Source: Cristatella mucedo (taxonomy: Eukaryota > Bryozoa > Phylactolaemata > Cristatellidae). From it: a stretch of DNA of 64,000 bases. This document shows positions 22,701 to 32,084 of this stretch, in pieces (the stretch's first letter is position 1; each line of letters begins with the position of its first letter). Location: assembly GCA_009760855.2 (NCBI GenBank), contig WPIO01000168.1, positions 303,001 to 367,000 of the forward strand. Direction: 5' to 3'. The notes below the pieces were generated by a model that worked only from the letters and a program-made list of their open reading frames with translations, made no database searches and was not told where the DNA came from. A program made the translations under genes and the position numbers.

Positions 22701-23816
22701 AATCTTGTGAATGAGAGCTGTTTGCACCGGGGGAGCTAAAGATCTCAATGTCTCCATTTGTATCGCTAGGCCATACTTACTGTATCCTGTACTGATAGGG
22801 TTCCCAGAAAAGGCTAATAATCCTTCAGTTCGAGCTTAATACTGAAGCTCCTTTGATCTTTAATTATAATGATTCTGTCGTGTGTCCTTTGGCTGCACGG
22901 GTTTCGTTAGTTTCGCTTTAGTCAGAAGATGCATTTGCAACACGCTCTGGCACGGCTTGTTAGCCCATTCTTGGTACCTGTTCTCGCTTCTTTCCCAAAA
23001 AGTTATACTGCCGCAAGAATCAATACTCTCGCGTGCTCCGGCATCAAGCAAACTCAGCTTGTGCAAACATCTGGCCCTCTGTAGACCAAACGTCTTTCAA
23101 AGCGATTCTCCGTCTGGGATAACACCCACCTAGAGCTCGGAACTTTATATTTATGCTCCTCTCCTGAGACACTCGAGTGTGTATTTGGACTGAATACGTA
23201 CTTGGCCACTCCATTAGCATAGGGGCCCTAAACCAAATTAAACAGGTCTGTAGGAAAAAATGAATGCTTATGCTTATTACGCTTTTTAAAATTAAGCTAT
23301 TTAACAGTGCTCATTGCTTCTAGGCACTGCCACTTTTGGGATAGTTCAAAATAGACGTGTCTATCCACTACAGAAGCAGTCCTAGAGCCCCGTGTCGTAT
23401 GTGAAGCAGCTGAATGGAGATTAAATTCTCTTTAATACGTGTTGAGAGTGCTATACAAATAAGATATCCATCTTCGTACTATTTTGCACCGTCCGTTCCT
23501 CAGCTGTGCTCTCATTCTCCCACTAAAAACGATTCATTGCCATCGTGAAGAGTGTAATGTTTTCAATGGGCAAATACCCAATACTCTTCATAAGCCAAGG
23601 TCGTCGATACTGCACCTGAAAGTCTATAACCCATCTGTTTGGGCACAATCTTCTACGCTGTGCTGCCACTTGATGCATCCTGCGTTTTAGGTTTGCATGT
23701 CTTACGTTAGCCCTTTTTTTTTCTCAGTGTACTTGATTGAAGGTTTAATCGTGTGCTTTTTCTGTAGGGGAAGCCGTCCACAGGAGCGCGATGATCGGCG
23801 AGACAGGCCGTATTAA
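14558..23816 (+). CDS. FET-family RNA-binding protein (FUS/EWSR1/TAF15/cabeza-like), 15 coding exons
   Basis: A spliced CDS of 520 codons. Exons: 14558-14567, 15240-15279, 15626-15713, 15880-15979, 16160-16588, 16673-16703, 17928-17962, 19418-19557, 20369-20498, 20662-20799, 20915-20938, 21118-21181, 21263-21363, 21534-21717, 23768-23816. All introns are GT-AG and the frame is kept at every junction. Domain order: Gly/Ser/Tyr/Gln low-complexity region (residues 1 to about 245), RRM (264-351), RGG block, RanBP2 zinc finger (404-431), second RGG block, and C-terminal PY-NLS ending RRDRPY. This order defines the FET family. Family members bind RNA and act in the nucleus in transcription and splicing, with the low-complexity part driving condensation. 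The start is the first ATG (MAQQYGGYGQ), inside an AAAATGGCG context. The gene appears intact. I cannot tell which vertebrate paralogue it is closest to; invertebrates usually have one. Confidence 0.95.
16910..16932. repeat. (AT)n microsatellite in FET intron 6
   Basis: A short AT run inside the intron between exons 6 and 7. Confidence 0.9.
19474..20711 (+). other. FET RRM domain (exons 8-10)
   Basis: Residues 264-351. RNP2 is TVFVSGLG (exon 8). The FET-typical lysine-rich loop (MDKKTNKPK) opens exon 9, the RNP1-equivalent is KGEATITY, the next helix is AAIDWFN, and the last strand is IKVELAQRK (exon 10). The phase-0 intron directly before the KK loop and the degenerate RNP1 lacking aromatic residues match the family. 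Confidence 0.9.
19919..20025 (-). mobile_element. LINE family A 3' end (A6) in FET intron 8
   Basis: The AATAATAAT tail, the complete 3' hairpin (GATAAAGTGCCC to TAGGCACTTTAC) and about 25 bp of 3' UTR. It is antisense to the gene and 5'-truncated to roughly 100 bp. Confidence 0.85.
21162..21326 (+). other. FET RanBP2-type zinc finger (exons 12-13)
   Basis: Residues 404-431 begin DWTCPNP and hold Cys 407, 412, 423 and 426 (C-x4-C-x10-C-x2-C), with Asn residues at the RNA-contact positions. The fold binds GGU-type single-stranded RNA in FUS. The intron splits the finger between the first two Cys, and the spliced codon restores Pro-Ser-Cys. Confidence 0.93.
21940..22120 (+). mobile_element. 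LINE family A 3' end (A7) in FET intron 14
   Basis: A + strand 3' UTR (CACTAACCATGTTTGCATG..., TGCTTCCTT), a worn hairpin (GAAGTGCCTAGAAAGGAATGAG...) and a TTATTATTAC tail. It is diverged and 5'-truncated. Confidence 0.8.
23385..23465 (+). mobile_element. SINE2 3' half in FET intron 14
   Basis: It begins in the B-box region (GAGCCCCGTG), followed by the LINE-A-like 3' end (TATGTGAAGCAGCTGAATGG, GAGATTAAATTCTCTTTAA, GCTATACAAATAAG). The tRNA-like front is not recognisable. Confidence 0.65.
23768..23816 (+). other. FET C-terminal PY-NLS (exon 15) and stop
   Basis: The last exon encodes GSRPQERDDRRDRPY and then TAA. The basic/acidic run followed by R-x(2-5)-PY is the transportin-1 (karyopherin beta-2) nuclear import signal. 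The final residues match the ends of EWSR1 and FUS almost exactly. The 2-kb intron before it is the longest of the gene. Confidence 0.93.
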
Positions 23817-23932
23817 CATCCTTCCTTTTTGGCTCGTTGCACTCTTCTTGGTCTGTTGTACATTTGTAAATGCCCCACAGCCTGTGACGGTAATGTGCAA
23901 TCTGCAAGAGCTGTCCTTGACAAGTGTGTATA

Positions 23933-23942
23933 AATAAATAAA
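23933..23942 (+). terminator. FET polyadenylation signals
   Basis: Two overlapping AATAAA hexamers at 23933-23938 and 23937-23942, about 117 bp after the stop codon. A T/G-rich stretch follows from about 23946. They give a short 3' UTR ending near 23960. Confidence 0.75.
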
Positions 23943-24654
23943 AAATCTGCTGTGCTCTCTGCAAAGGCCAGTGTATCGAGCTGAGCTGCTTATTGTATTT
24001 ACAGTGTCATTAGAAGTAAATAAGTAAAAGTCGTCTGGTTAGGCACTCTCGTTTATATACCGGCTGAATATTCTTTGGGGCCATCACCTGTGAGTCGCCT
24101 TTCGGTGGGTAGTAAATTAAAAGCTTGCTTCGTGACTGTAGCCTACGATCTTTAAGTTATCAATAACAGCAACAAGGTAACTGCCGGGGCAGAGTATGCA
24201 TCGTGCCTTGACATGATTGCATAAGCAAGTGCTTCCATCTGCTAACCATATGGCTAATCCATACAAGTCGATAAAATGTCGGCACGTCTAAATTTTTGCT
24301 CAAAAAATTGAGGAGCTATTCATTTCCTGTCAATTGTAGCTTAAACATAACCAATAATTCGTTGCACCCATCGAATCCACCAAGTACAACCACCGGAGTG
24401 TTACTCTGGTAGCTGGCGGTACGTCGTCTGCTTGCCAATAAAAACCTAAGTTGAGCTTGTTGACTGCATCGGCCACAGGATGCAGCCCCTCGTTTATCGT
24501 GGTTAAATCAAAACCATGACAAGTGAACTTTGAGAAGTAAGATTTTTCATAAATCGAGTATTTTCTTGAGCATTGGAATCTGTCCGCGACCATATCAATG
24601 CGCCATTGAACATTATCACAGACCTGGACATGAAATACTACTCTTAAGGTGTTA

Positions 24655-24797
24655 CATTTAATTCATTTGCATAGCGCCCTAAGAGAACTCGATCGCTATT
24701 CAGGTGCTTCACGTATGCCAAGGGGCTCGAGCACACGGCCTCGGCAAGACCTTGAGTGGGGCGAGCACATTCACCACTGAACTAAACCAGCACTCGT
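24655..24797 (-). mobile_element. SINE2 copy (minus strand)
   Basis: Read on the minus strand: a tRNA-like head with A-box (GTTTAGTTCAGTGGTGAATG) and B-box (GTGCTCGAGCCCC), followed by a tail (TACGTGAAGCACCTGAATAG, CGATCGAGTTCTCTTAGGGC) that resembles the 3' hairpin of LINE family A. Confidence 0.75.
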
Positions 24798-25049
24798 ATT
24801 ACCCAATATATTAGACAAAATAAAAGGACGATTTACTCTTGCAAAGGCTGATTGATAATCGCAGGCCGTTTTGTTGTGTTAAGTTATGAGTGAAGGCCTA
24901 GAGATAAGCTGCAGAAACAGCTCTAGATACGCTGGCTCCAAGCTAGTCAGCATTCCTGAGAAACGTGCACTTGAAGTAATTGGAGAGTCGGGTCAAAATT
25001 CTGACTAGTTTCTGTTCCTGCGCTTATTGCCAGTTTGACTGGCCTGCCA

Positions 25050-25155
25050 ATAAATAAGTAATTTTTTGTATAGAGCCCTAAGAGAACTCAAGCCCACTGC
25101 CTCGGTCGGTATATACATTCACCTTGACGATGCTAGCACCTTAACCACAACTGTT
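25050..25155 (-). mobile_element. SINE2 fragment (minus strand)
   Basis: Tail segment ATAGAGCCCTAAGAGAACTC and a reduced tRNA-like head (GTGGTTAAGGTGCTAGCATC on the minus strand). The B-box is largely lost. Confidence 0.6.
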
Positions 25156-26059
25156 GTGGTGTTTTAATGCCGGCTTAAGTTATGAATTGGTAGTTAACTT
25201 ACAACCAATTTATCGAGTGAGACCAGCTGTAACGTTCAGGCTCCTTGCTGCCTCGAAGAAGTCAAGCTTCTGCCTGCAACAGTAAGTTAACCTTCGAAGT
25301 GAAATCGGCATTATGAAATGCAGATCAATTGAAAGATCGGCATTAGCTTGACAGCTGAACCTGGATTAAGAACAATGAGCTTGGCCGCTGAATCTGAACC
25401 GAGCCGCTTATTAAATAGCCATGATAAACCTAAGGTTATGGCTATGTATGCAAATGATTGTTTACGAACGAAATTATTGACTGACTTATGACCTGACCAT
25501 TGTGTAAGTCATAGGCCTGACCGTAATAGCCCTTTTGAAGCAACTATCTGCTGGTCAGTGAATCCTGGCACAGCTGCTGTAAGTCTGCAAGCGAGTCAGC
25601 TGGGAGTCACGTGTCGTATCAGCAACGGTGTATAGGTTGCTGTGCTTTCTTTTCCAAAACAGTGGTTGTTATAGCTGTGTGCAGATTATCGAGCTCTGCG
25701 TTGTCTTCAACATCTTGGAGCTTTAGGACTTCGAACATGCACATATTTCGCCCCAACCCGTTCTAGAGAGCGTCGGGTGGTCATAACATTGATGGACATG
25801 CTTTGCGTTTAGCTCTGTCGTTTGCAATGACTGACCGTGCGACGACGACCGTGTATAGTGACTCGTAGCCAAGAAAGAAAGTTAGCCGACGCTCACATGC
25901 AGTTGTGAGCGACGGGAGATTCGGGGATGCTAACCCTGCTGAGGACCATTGTGGACGATGAAGCAACGGCGTTGAGCTCCGGACCGGCACTGGATGAACG
26001 ATTAAGAGAGCAGAAGCAGACACACCACACAAAGAAAGGGAGACAGATCAAGCAAACTT

Positions 26060-26519
26060 CTAAATGCTGACCCACGAGGTCAAGGCCACGGCTCCTTCAT
26101 ATCTAGCTGTACTGCAGCACCAGATTCAATCTACTTGTGCCCTCAGGTCCTCTATGGGACAGTTAATTAGCTATTCCATTCTTACACTAACAGATTGGTG
26201 AGAAACTTTTGATCTGCAGGTCCTAGGCTGTGTAACTCACTTCCACAACGTTTAGGCCACGCCATCTATTCTCCCTGTGCCGGCTGTGGCACGTCCTTTC
26301 CAGCCGTCCTGAGCTGCTACTTGTTTCACTCACATCCTTAACTGAACCTTAAGTCCGCTATTCTTCTCACTTTCTCGTCGTCTGTGTCGAATGGAGTCAG
26401 TTGGCTACAGTACTCCCATTGACTTGGGCCCTGAGTGCGCCATAGAAAACTCTCCGGCTTAGCACCCTCGTACTACTTGTCGCTTTACAGATGGCGGTTT
26501 TACAGACGGATATACATTA
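26060..26519 (+). mobile_element. LINE family B copy B4 (decayed)
   Basis: A + strand, old copy of the C-terminal family B region: ATGCTGACCCACGAGG, APSYLAVLQH-like, GPRLC(W)NSLPQR-like, then the GTTTTACAGACGGATATACATTAC end. Many frameshifts and stops. Confidence 0.75.
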
Positions 26520-26546
26520 CGCGACCAAATGCGAGAGAAAGAGAGT

Positions 26547-26550
<4 letters not shown>

Positions 26551-26631
<81 letters not shown>
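26551..26631. repeat. (GA)n microsatellite
   Basis: About 40 GA dinucleotides directly downstream of the tail of LINE B4. Long apparent reading frames across it (Arg-Glu or Ser-Leu repeats) are artefacts. Confidence 0.95.
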
Positions 26632-26632
<1 letters not shown>

Positions 26633-27004
26633 AGTCGGTGGACGTTTCGCACTGAACAGTCGCTTTCCTGGGCGAGGAAGTATAGTTTCCAGTCCGCCCT
26701 ACTGCAGTCGTTGCAGCGCTTTTGCAGCAAGGGCGGGCTGTCAATTTTTGGTGGGCTTTCAATTTTCAAAAAATTAGAACTGAGCCACTTATGAAACAAT
26801 CTCGATAAGCCGAGGCTTATGAGTGGCGCCATCCGTGAGTGCCCACGAATTAGATTAAACTTAGATTAGATTAGACTTTTACGGTTACTACGTGAGGCAT
26901 GGACCTGACCACGATCGCCCGCTGGGAGTGACGGTCTACCACTCCGTGAGTCCCAGCACTGTGACCGATTCCGTTGGAGGGCAACAGTCGTATCAGCGTT
27001 AGTA

Positions 27005-27545
27005 ATAACATTACTATATTTGTGTAGAGCGCCGCCAGAAAGCTTATACTTTTTCTAGGCAATTTACATATGCTGCATTAGAAGCTTGATCGTCGGATTA
27101 GTGGTAGCTTGCACAACGTCAGAAATGGCATACGAAGTGTCAACATGTAAAAGTATGGTTAGAGGTAACATGCACAATGTCAGCACTTTTAGGTCGCTTC
27201 ATTCTTTGGCTCCAGCCTACCGATCGGATCTATTCCCCACTAGGCTAAGCATCGTACCACCTGCTTTTCGGAATGTAATCGTTTACCTATACCTCGTGCA
27301 AACCCTAAATCCTTCGGAGACCGTGTCTATAGTTCGTATGCTGCCAAAGCCTGGAACTCACTGCCGACCTGCGTCACGACATCTCCTGACTTGTCCACAT
27401 AAAAGAAACTAAAAACGCATCTATTTATGACAGCATTTAGTGGGACCCTCTGATTCGACCTTTATGTGCTTATGCTTGCTGATACTGTGCACGGTGCCAC
27501 TAGTCATACTTGCTTGCTGACCCTGTGCACGTCACCTCTAACCCT
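27005..27545. mobile_element. Inverted composite of LINE family A (A8)
   Basis: The left part (27005-27188) is a family A 3' end on the minus strand (AGAGCGCCGCCAGAAAGC, then TAGGCAATTTACATATGCTGC). It is joined at AGCACTTTTAGG to a + strand family A coding fragment (27187-27430: TFRSLHSLAPAY) with a normal + strand 3' UTR (27431-27545). The opposite orientations within one short block suggest a twin-priming-like inversion or two insertions. Confidence 0.7.
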
Positions 27546-28461
27546 AATGTAATGTAATGTATCTCCGTCTGTAACTCCACAAAGTCATAAAGACCATGTG
27601 GGTGTTACGCAGGAGAGTTTTGTATAGCCCACTCACAGCCTAAGCGGCTTTCGGTACGCATTCGGTAGCCAACAGACTTTGTCTCCCGAAACAAAGAGAA
27701 AGTGGGAAGCATAGCAGAGTCAGGAGAGCAGTTGAGGTAGTGAGTAGCATGAAAATAGCAGCTCAGGACCGCTGGAAAGGAAGAGCCGAAGTCGGCAGAA
27801 GGAGAGTAGTTGTTGCGGTAGAATCGTGGAAGCGAGTTCCACAGTCTAGGACCTGCAGAGCTAAAGCTTCTGTCGCCAACGGTCTTTAAGCTGAGGAATC
27901 GAACAGCTAATGAATTATCCACACAGGACCTGAGGACACAAACAGGCTGAAACTGATGCAGCAGTTCAGCTAGGTACGAAGGAGCCAAGCCGTGGCGGGC
28001 CTCGTGGGTCAGCATAAGAACTTTGCTCTGTATCCGTTGCTCAACCGGCATCCATCCTAGCTCTTTTAGCAAAGGAGGCACGTGGTCAAACCTCTGGGAC
28101 TTGAAGACTAGCCTTGCAGCCATATTCATAGTCAGCTGCAGTGGCCTAATTGTTTTCCTTGGTATCCCAGCCAAAATGGAATTGCAATAATCAAACCGAG
28201 ACAGAACTAAAGAGCTAGTTAAATTTTTTTACAAGCCACTGTAGAAGACAGCATCTAATCTTGGATAGGGATCGGACGTGATAGATAGCTGTAGAAGCAG
28301 TCTTCTGAATGAAGCTTTTAAAATAAATTGAGGCAGCTGTCGAAAACGACACCTACATTTCTAACACGTGGTGTTGGTTGCACGACAGCATTATCTATTA
28401 GAAGAGAAAGGCCTTTTAATTCAGCCATACGCGTAGGGTGTCCTATGAGCAGCAGTTCGGT
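27546..28461 (-). mobile_element. LINE family B copy B5
   Basis: A minus-strand copy whose tail and 3' UTR start at 27546. The open frame 27605-28174 carries [24 protein letters not shown] and PRLWNSLPRF and ends IQNSPA. The RT-proximal part follows with a frameshift near 28195. It stops abruptly at 28461 in the LLIGHP segment, where an unrelated 653-bp sequence begins. It shares an AAAATAAATT variant with B6 and B10 (subfamily mark). Confidence 0.85.
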
Positions 28462-29114
28462 ATGCCGCCGAGCTAGGGTAAGACGAGCGGCCGTCAGGTT
28501 GAACCTCTTTATAATAACGCATGCGCCAACAACAACAGGGGAACTAAACAAGTCTACAGGGAGGGTCCTATTCACAGTACAGTATGGGGGCGCAAGACGA
28601 CGCAGCAAGCGCGAACAAACGTGTTAGTTGGGGTCAGTCGGCTTCTGCAGTCCTGTCGTTGTACCGACTCCGAGTCCAACAGTACGAGCGTACGCCGTCC
28701 AAAACCGGGCTGGCTGAGTAACTGCTGGCTAGTCCGAGTCGACGACTACCACAGTCGTAAGCTTCCACCGAAAGACGCCAACACACGGGGGGGGTCACGA
28801 ACAGGCTACACGGGGAACGCGGAATATACAAGTCAACAACGAGCGAGCTATCCAGCTCCGCTCGGGCCTTGGGTACTCGTTCCCTTTCGTGCGTGGCAGC
28901 ATCGTCGGAGCACGCCTACACGAATCCAGGTGCATAACTCGGCGAGACCGGAAGCCTCCAACACCATGACTTACTTGGCCAACTTACCGTACCCAAGAGC
29001 CCCGGTGACCTCTCGTCACCACACATCCGGCAATGCATAGGTCCGACCCCGGCCTAGCCGGTGACCCTCATTACAGCCGCCTGGTCCCAGCCAACCGAAC
29101 CCAGCCTGGGTACA
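28462..29114. other. Unknown 653-bp GC-rich segment between duplicated LINE B pieces
   Basis: This sequence resembles none of the LINE or SINE families in the window. It is GC-richer than its flanks, has a G8 run near 28787 and a 139-codon + frame (28621-29040) with no recognisable domain. It is flanked on both sides by the same 335-bp piece of LINE B (28127-28461 and 29115-29449) in direct orientation. It may be an inserted element or captured genomic DNA. Confidence 0.6.
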
Positions 29115-29755
29115 CATAGTCAGCTGCAGTGGCCTAATTGCTTTCTTTGGTAGCCCAGCCAAAAGGGAACTACAATAATCAAACCAAAACAGAACTAAGG
29201 AGCTAGTTAAATTTTTTTACAAGCCACGGTAGAAGACAGCTCCTAATCTTGGATAGGGATCTGACGTGATGGATAGCTGTAGAAGTAGTCTTCTGAATGA
29301 AGCTTTTAAAATAAATTAAGGCAGCTATCGAAAACGACACCTACATTTCTAACACGTGGTGTTGGTTGCACGACAGCATCATCTATTAGAAGAGAAAAGC
29401 CTTTTAATTCAGCCATACGCTTAGGGTGTCCTATGAGCAGCAGTTCGGTTTTATCATCATTTAGTTTCAAGAAGTTTTCCTACATCCAGGATCGAATATC
29501 AGCAAGGCAAGCATTCAGTTTCTCAGTTACTGAAGCAGATTCCGACGGTTTGATATCCTATTCCATGGGCCTTAATCACTCTTCCCAGAGGTTGAGTATA
29601 AATGAAGAACAGCAAGGGACCGAGTACAGATCCTTGAGGGACTCGACAGGTGACCCTTCTCGTGTGTGAGACCTGACCCCCACACGACACGGATTAAACA
29701 CGATCAGACAAGTACGATTTAAACCACGCCAGTGCTTCGTCTGCCAGACCGATCT
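29115..29755 (-). mobile_element. LINE family B copy B6
   Basis: Minus-strand RT region of family B from the KAIRPLQLT segment through LLIGHPK, DRISARQ (antisense reading) and GSVLGP to the WFKSYL segment, ending at 29755. Its first 335 bp duplicate the end of B5 (roughly 9 percent different over the part I compared). The middle of the RT, with the YADD region, is deleted near 29550. Confidence 0.8.
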
Positions 29756-29769
29756 GCTATGCTTGTTAA

Positions 29770-30110
29770 CATTTGAGTACGCTACCACTAACCATTCGGT
29801 CGTGCTTCCTTTGCAGCAGCTGTAAAGCGCCTAGAAAGATATTGAGCTATCTGGGAGCGCTTTATCACGTATTAATATTATATATTATTATTACTGTACA
29901 TACAGCCACTAACCATATTTGCATGCTGACCCTGCGCTTGTCACCTCTAACCACGTTCTTCCTGTTACGTATTGAGCAAGCTACTTACTACTAACCATTC
30001 GATTGTGCTTCCTTTGCAACAAATGTAAAGTGCCTAGAAAGAGAGTGTGTTCTGTGAGGGCGCTATTACAAAGGTATGATTATGATGATGGTTATCATTA
30101 TTAAATGTCA
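29770..30110 (+). mobile_element. Two tandem LINE family A 3' ends (A9, A10)
   Basis: Two + strand 3' UTR/hairpin units lie in tandem: 29770-29895 (TAAAGCGCCTAGAAAGATATTG... then ATTATTATT) and 29896-30110 (CAGCCACTAACCATATTTGC... TAAAGTGCCTAGAAAGAGAG... ATTATT). Both are 5'-truncated to the 3' UTR. Immediately afterwards base composition shifts to the CpG island. Confidence 0.8.
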
Positions 30111-30129
30111 GATACGTACTAGCTATTGT

Positions 30130-31380
30130 TGCAGCTTTTCCAAAACGCGCTGTCGTTAGCGCTTCGTGAGAATACCGAGAGCGACGTCATTATCCCCGGA
30201 GTAGCGCGAGCTTCACGTCTATGCGTCGCATTGTCGCGTTGCCGCCATATTTCGGCGCGTCCGGCACTGACCCGACTCGTCAGTTGACTCGGCGCTTTCT
30301 CTCGTCTTTCGAAGCCACATTTCCGAAGCTTCGCTTTATGGCCACGGCCGCCGGCGCGCGCTAGCGCAGGAGGAGCGGCGGGGAATCTGCGCTCCGCCGC
30401 CGCCTCCGCTGCGACGTCGCTTGAAATCGTGCCTCAGCATTTCCGCGTCGTCGGGCGGATGCTCAACGTGCGCCAGCCGCGCTCGCCAGCCGCTCGCCGC
30501 GCCTCGGGCGGAGCGTGCGCCCGAGGCGCGGCGCTGTAGGCAGGTGGGGGGAGGGGGCGTCGTACCGTCGCCGCCGCGGCGAAACGCCAGCGCTCGGCCG
30601 CAAGCGCTTACGCCGCAGCTGCTGCCCCCCTCCCTATCTGCGGGCGCGGTCCCAGCCACACGAAGGAGCCGGGAACTCAAGCGAGCGCCAGACGTCACGG
30701 AGCGGCCTCGCCGCACCACCCACGCCCGCCTCCCACGTGGGTGGGTGGCTCACCCAATCGTCGGCCAGAGGGTGACGCACGCGCGCGGCAGCTCCGCAGG
30801 GTCGGCGGCTGGACTCGGCGGCGGCCCTACCCTCGCGGACGGCACGCCGTTCCGGGGGCGGGATTGTCGCGCAGTAGCACCACCCGTTCCGAGGATTCTC
30901 CGTCGGCGTGTACCAGGTGCGCGCGGCGGCGGCGGACGCGCAGCGTGGGCCCACTAGCCGCGATCGCCCGCCGCCGGCGGTCGCCGGCTGCGCCCGTGGG
31001 GGCGGCGCGCGCCTAAGCCGCCTGCGCGGCATCGCCGCCATCCATCCGTCGGGGTGGGGGCGCTGGTTCCCGTGGCGCCGCCGCGTCTGCTTGGAGCTTT
31101 GGCCTCTTCGACGCGCGCCCCGCCGCTCGGCGGGCGCGCGTTCGCGCACAGCGCGCTGTACGCTGTGCGCAGCTCGACGGCTCCGCCGCCCGACGATTGA
31201 GCTGGTCCAGGCGTCGACGTCGGCCTATGGCCCGCCGGGGCACGGGCTGGGCGGAAGTTACGCCGGCCACCTGCGCGCGCGCGCATGTGCCGCCAACCGA
31301 CCAGCTGCTGGTCCAGGGTGGTGTCGCTCTCAGCGTGCCGCCAGGCATGCTGGTGGTATGCGTGCTGAGAGCGGAGTGCG
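30130..31380. promoter_or_regulatory. CpG island, candidate promoter
   Basis: About 1.25 kb of strongly GC-rich, CpG-dense sequence (for example CCGCCGGCGCGCGC near 30349), unlike the AT-richer surroundings. Frames are long on all strands only because stops are rare at this composition; I see no domain. Given its place between the two + strand genes, it may be the upstream promoter or a 5' noncoding exon of the NAB gene 5.5 kb downstream, or of an unseen noncoding transcript. Inference only. Confidence 0.55.
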
Positions 31381-31418
31381 TTCGTAAGATGCCATCATCG
31401 GTTTTAGTGAGACTGGGT

Positions 31419-31580
<162 letters not shown>

Positions 31581-31734
31581 TAGAGATAGAGATAAAGATG
31601 GGGAGAGAGAGAGGTAGGAAGAGAGTCCTGTGGATAGCTCAACGGTGTTGTTACTACTGCTTACTGTGGCTCGCCTAAAATGATGGTATAAATAAGGATG
31701 AGATCTGTATATATCGCCTGAAGCAAACTAAATT

Positions 31735-32080
31735 GTTTTCTAGGCACTTTACAGTTGCTTTGAAGGAAGCATGTCCAGTGTGAGCAGGCGCAAGCACGGA
31801 GGACAATTCACTCGGATTCGCAGCCGAGAGGAACGTGCGTTTTTAGCTTCGGTTTAAACCTCGTCAAGTGACGCCTGTCGCGAGTGAGTTCGTGTGTTTG
31901 GGAGCACACGATCTGTGGGCACATTCTCCAAAGGATTCGAGGTTGGCCGCCGCAGGCACAGCTAAATGACTTTTGAGTCAGTGAGAGGGTTTTAGGATCC
32001 CTAGCTGTATGGCTGTAAAGCAGTACTGATAGGTTGTAGGCAAGAGAATGAGCAAGCGAATGATGTGATCTAAAAGTAAT
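31735..32080 (-). mobile_element. LINE family A copy A11 (old, diverged)
   Basis: Minus strand: part of the 3' hairpin (TTTTCTAGGCACTTTACAG), the 3' UTR, and the C-terminal coding region recognisable only by spacing and short matches (CTCCAAAGGATTCGAGG, CTGATAGGTTGTAGGCAAGAG). Frames are destroyed. Confidence 0.6.
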
Positions 32081-32084
32081 GCAA

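Larger units (their letters stand above)
23961..26058. other. Intergenic sequence downstream of FET
   Basis: No protein-coding exon is recognised. Apart from two SINE2 copies (listed separately), the sequence looks unique. Confidence 0.45.

Noticed and set aside
26500..26832. Long frames of Ser-Leu or Arg-Glu repeats over GA tracts (also at 31418-31642 and 35422-35768)
   Set aside because: They are translations of (GA)n microsatellites, open in several frames and both strands; no flanking coding signal.
28462..29114. LTR retrotransposon interpretation of the duplicated 335-bp flanks
   Set aside because: The repeats are internal pieces of LINE B, with no TG...CA ends, primer-binding site or polypurine tract, so they are not LTRs.
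30336..31387. Many overlapping long ORFs in the CpG island
   Set aside because: High GC removes stop codons on both strands; translations are Arg/Ala/Pro-rich with no domain, and no frame is better than its antisense.
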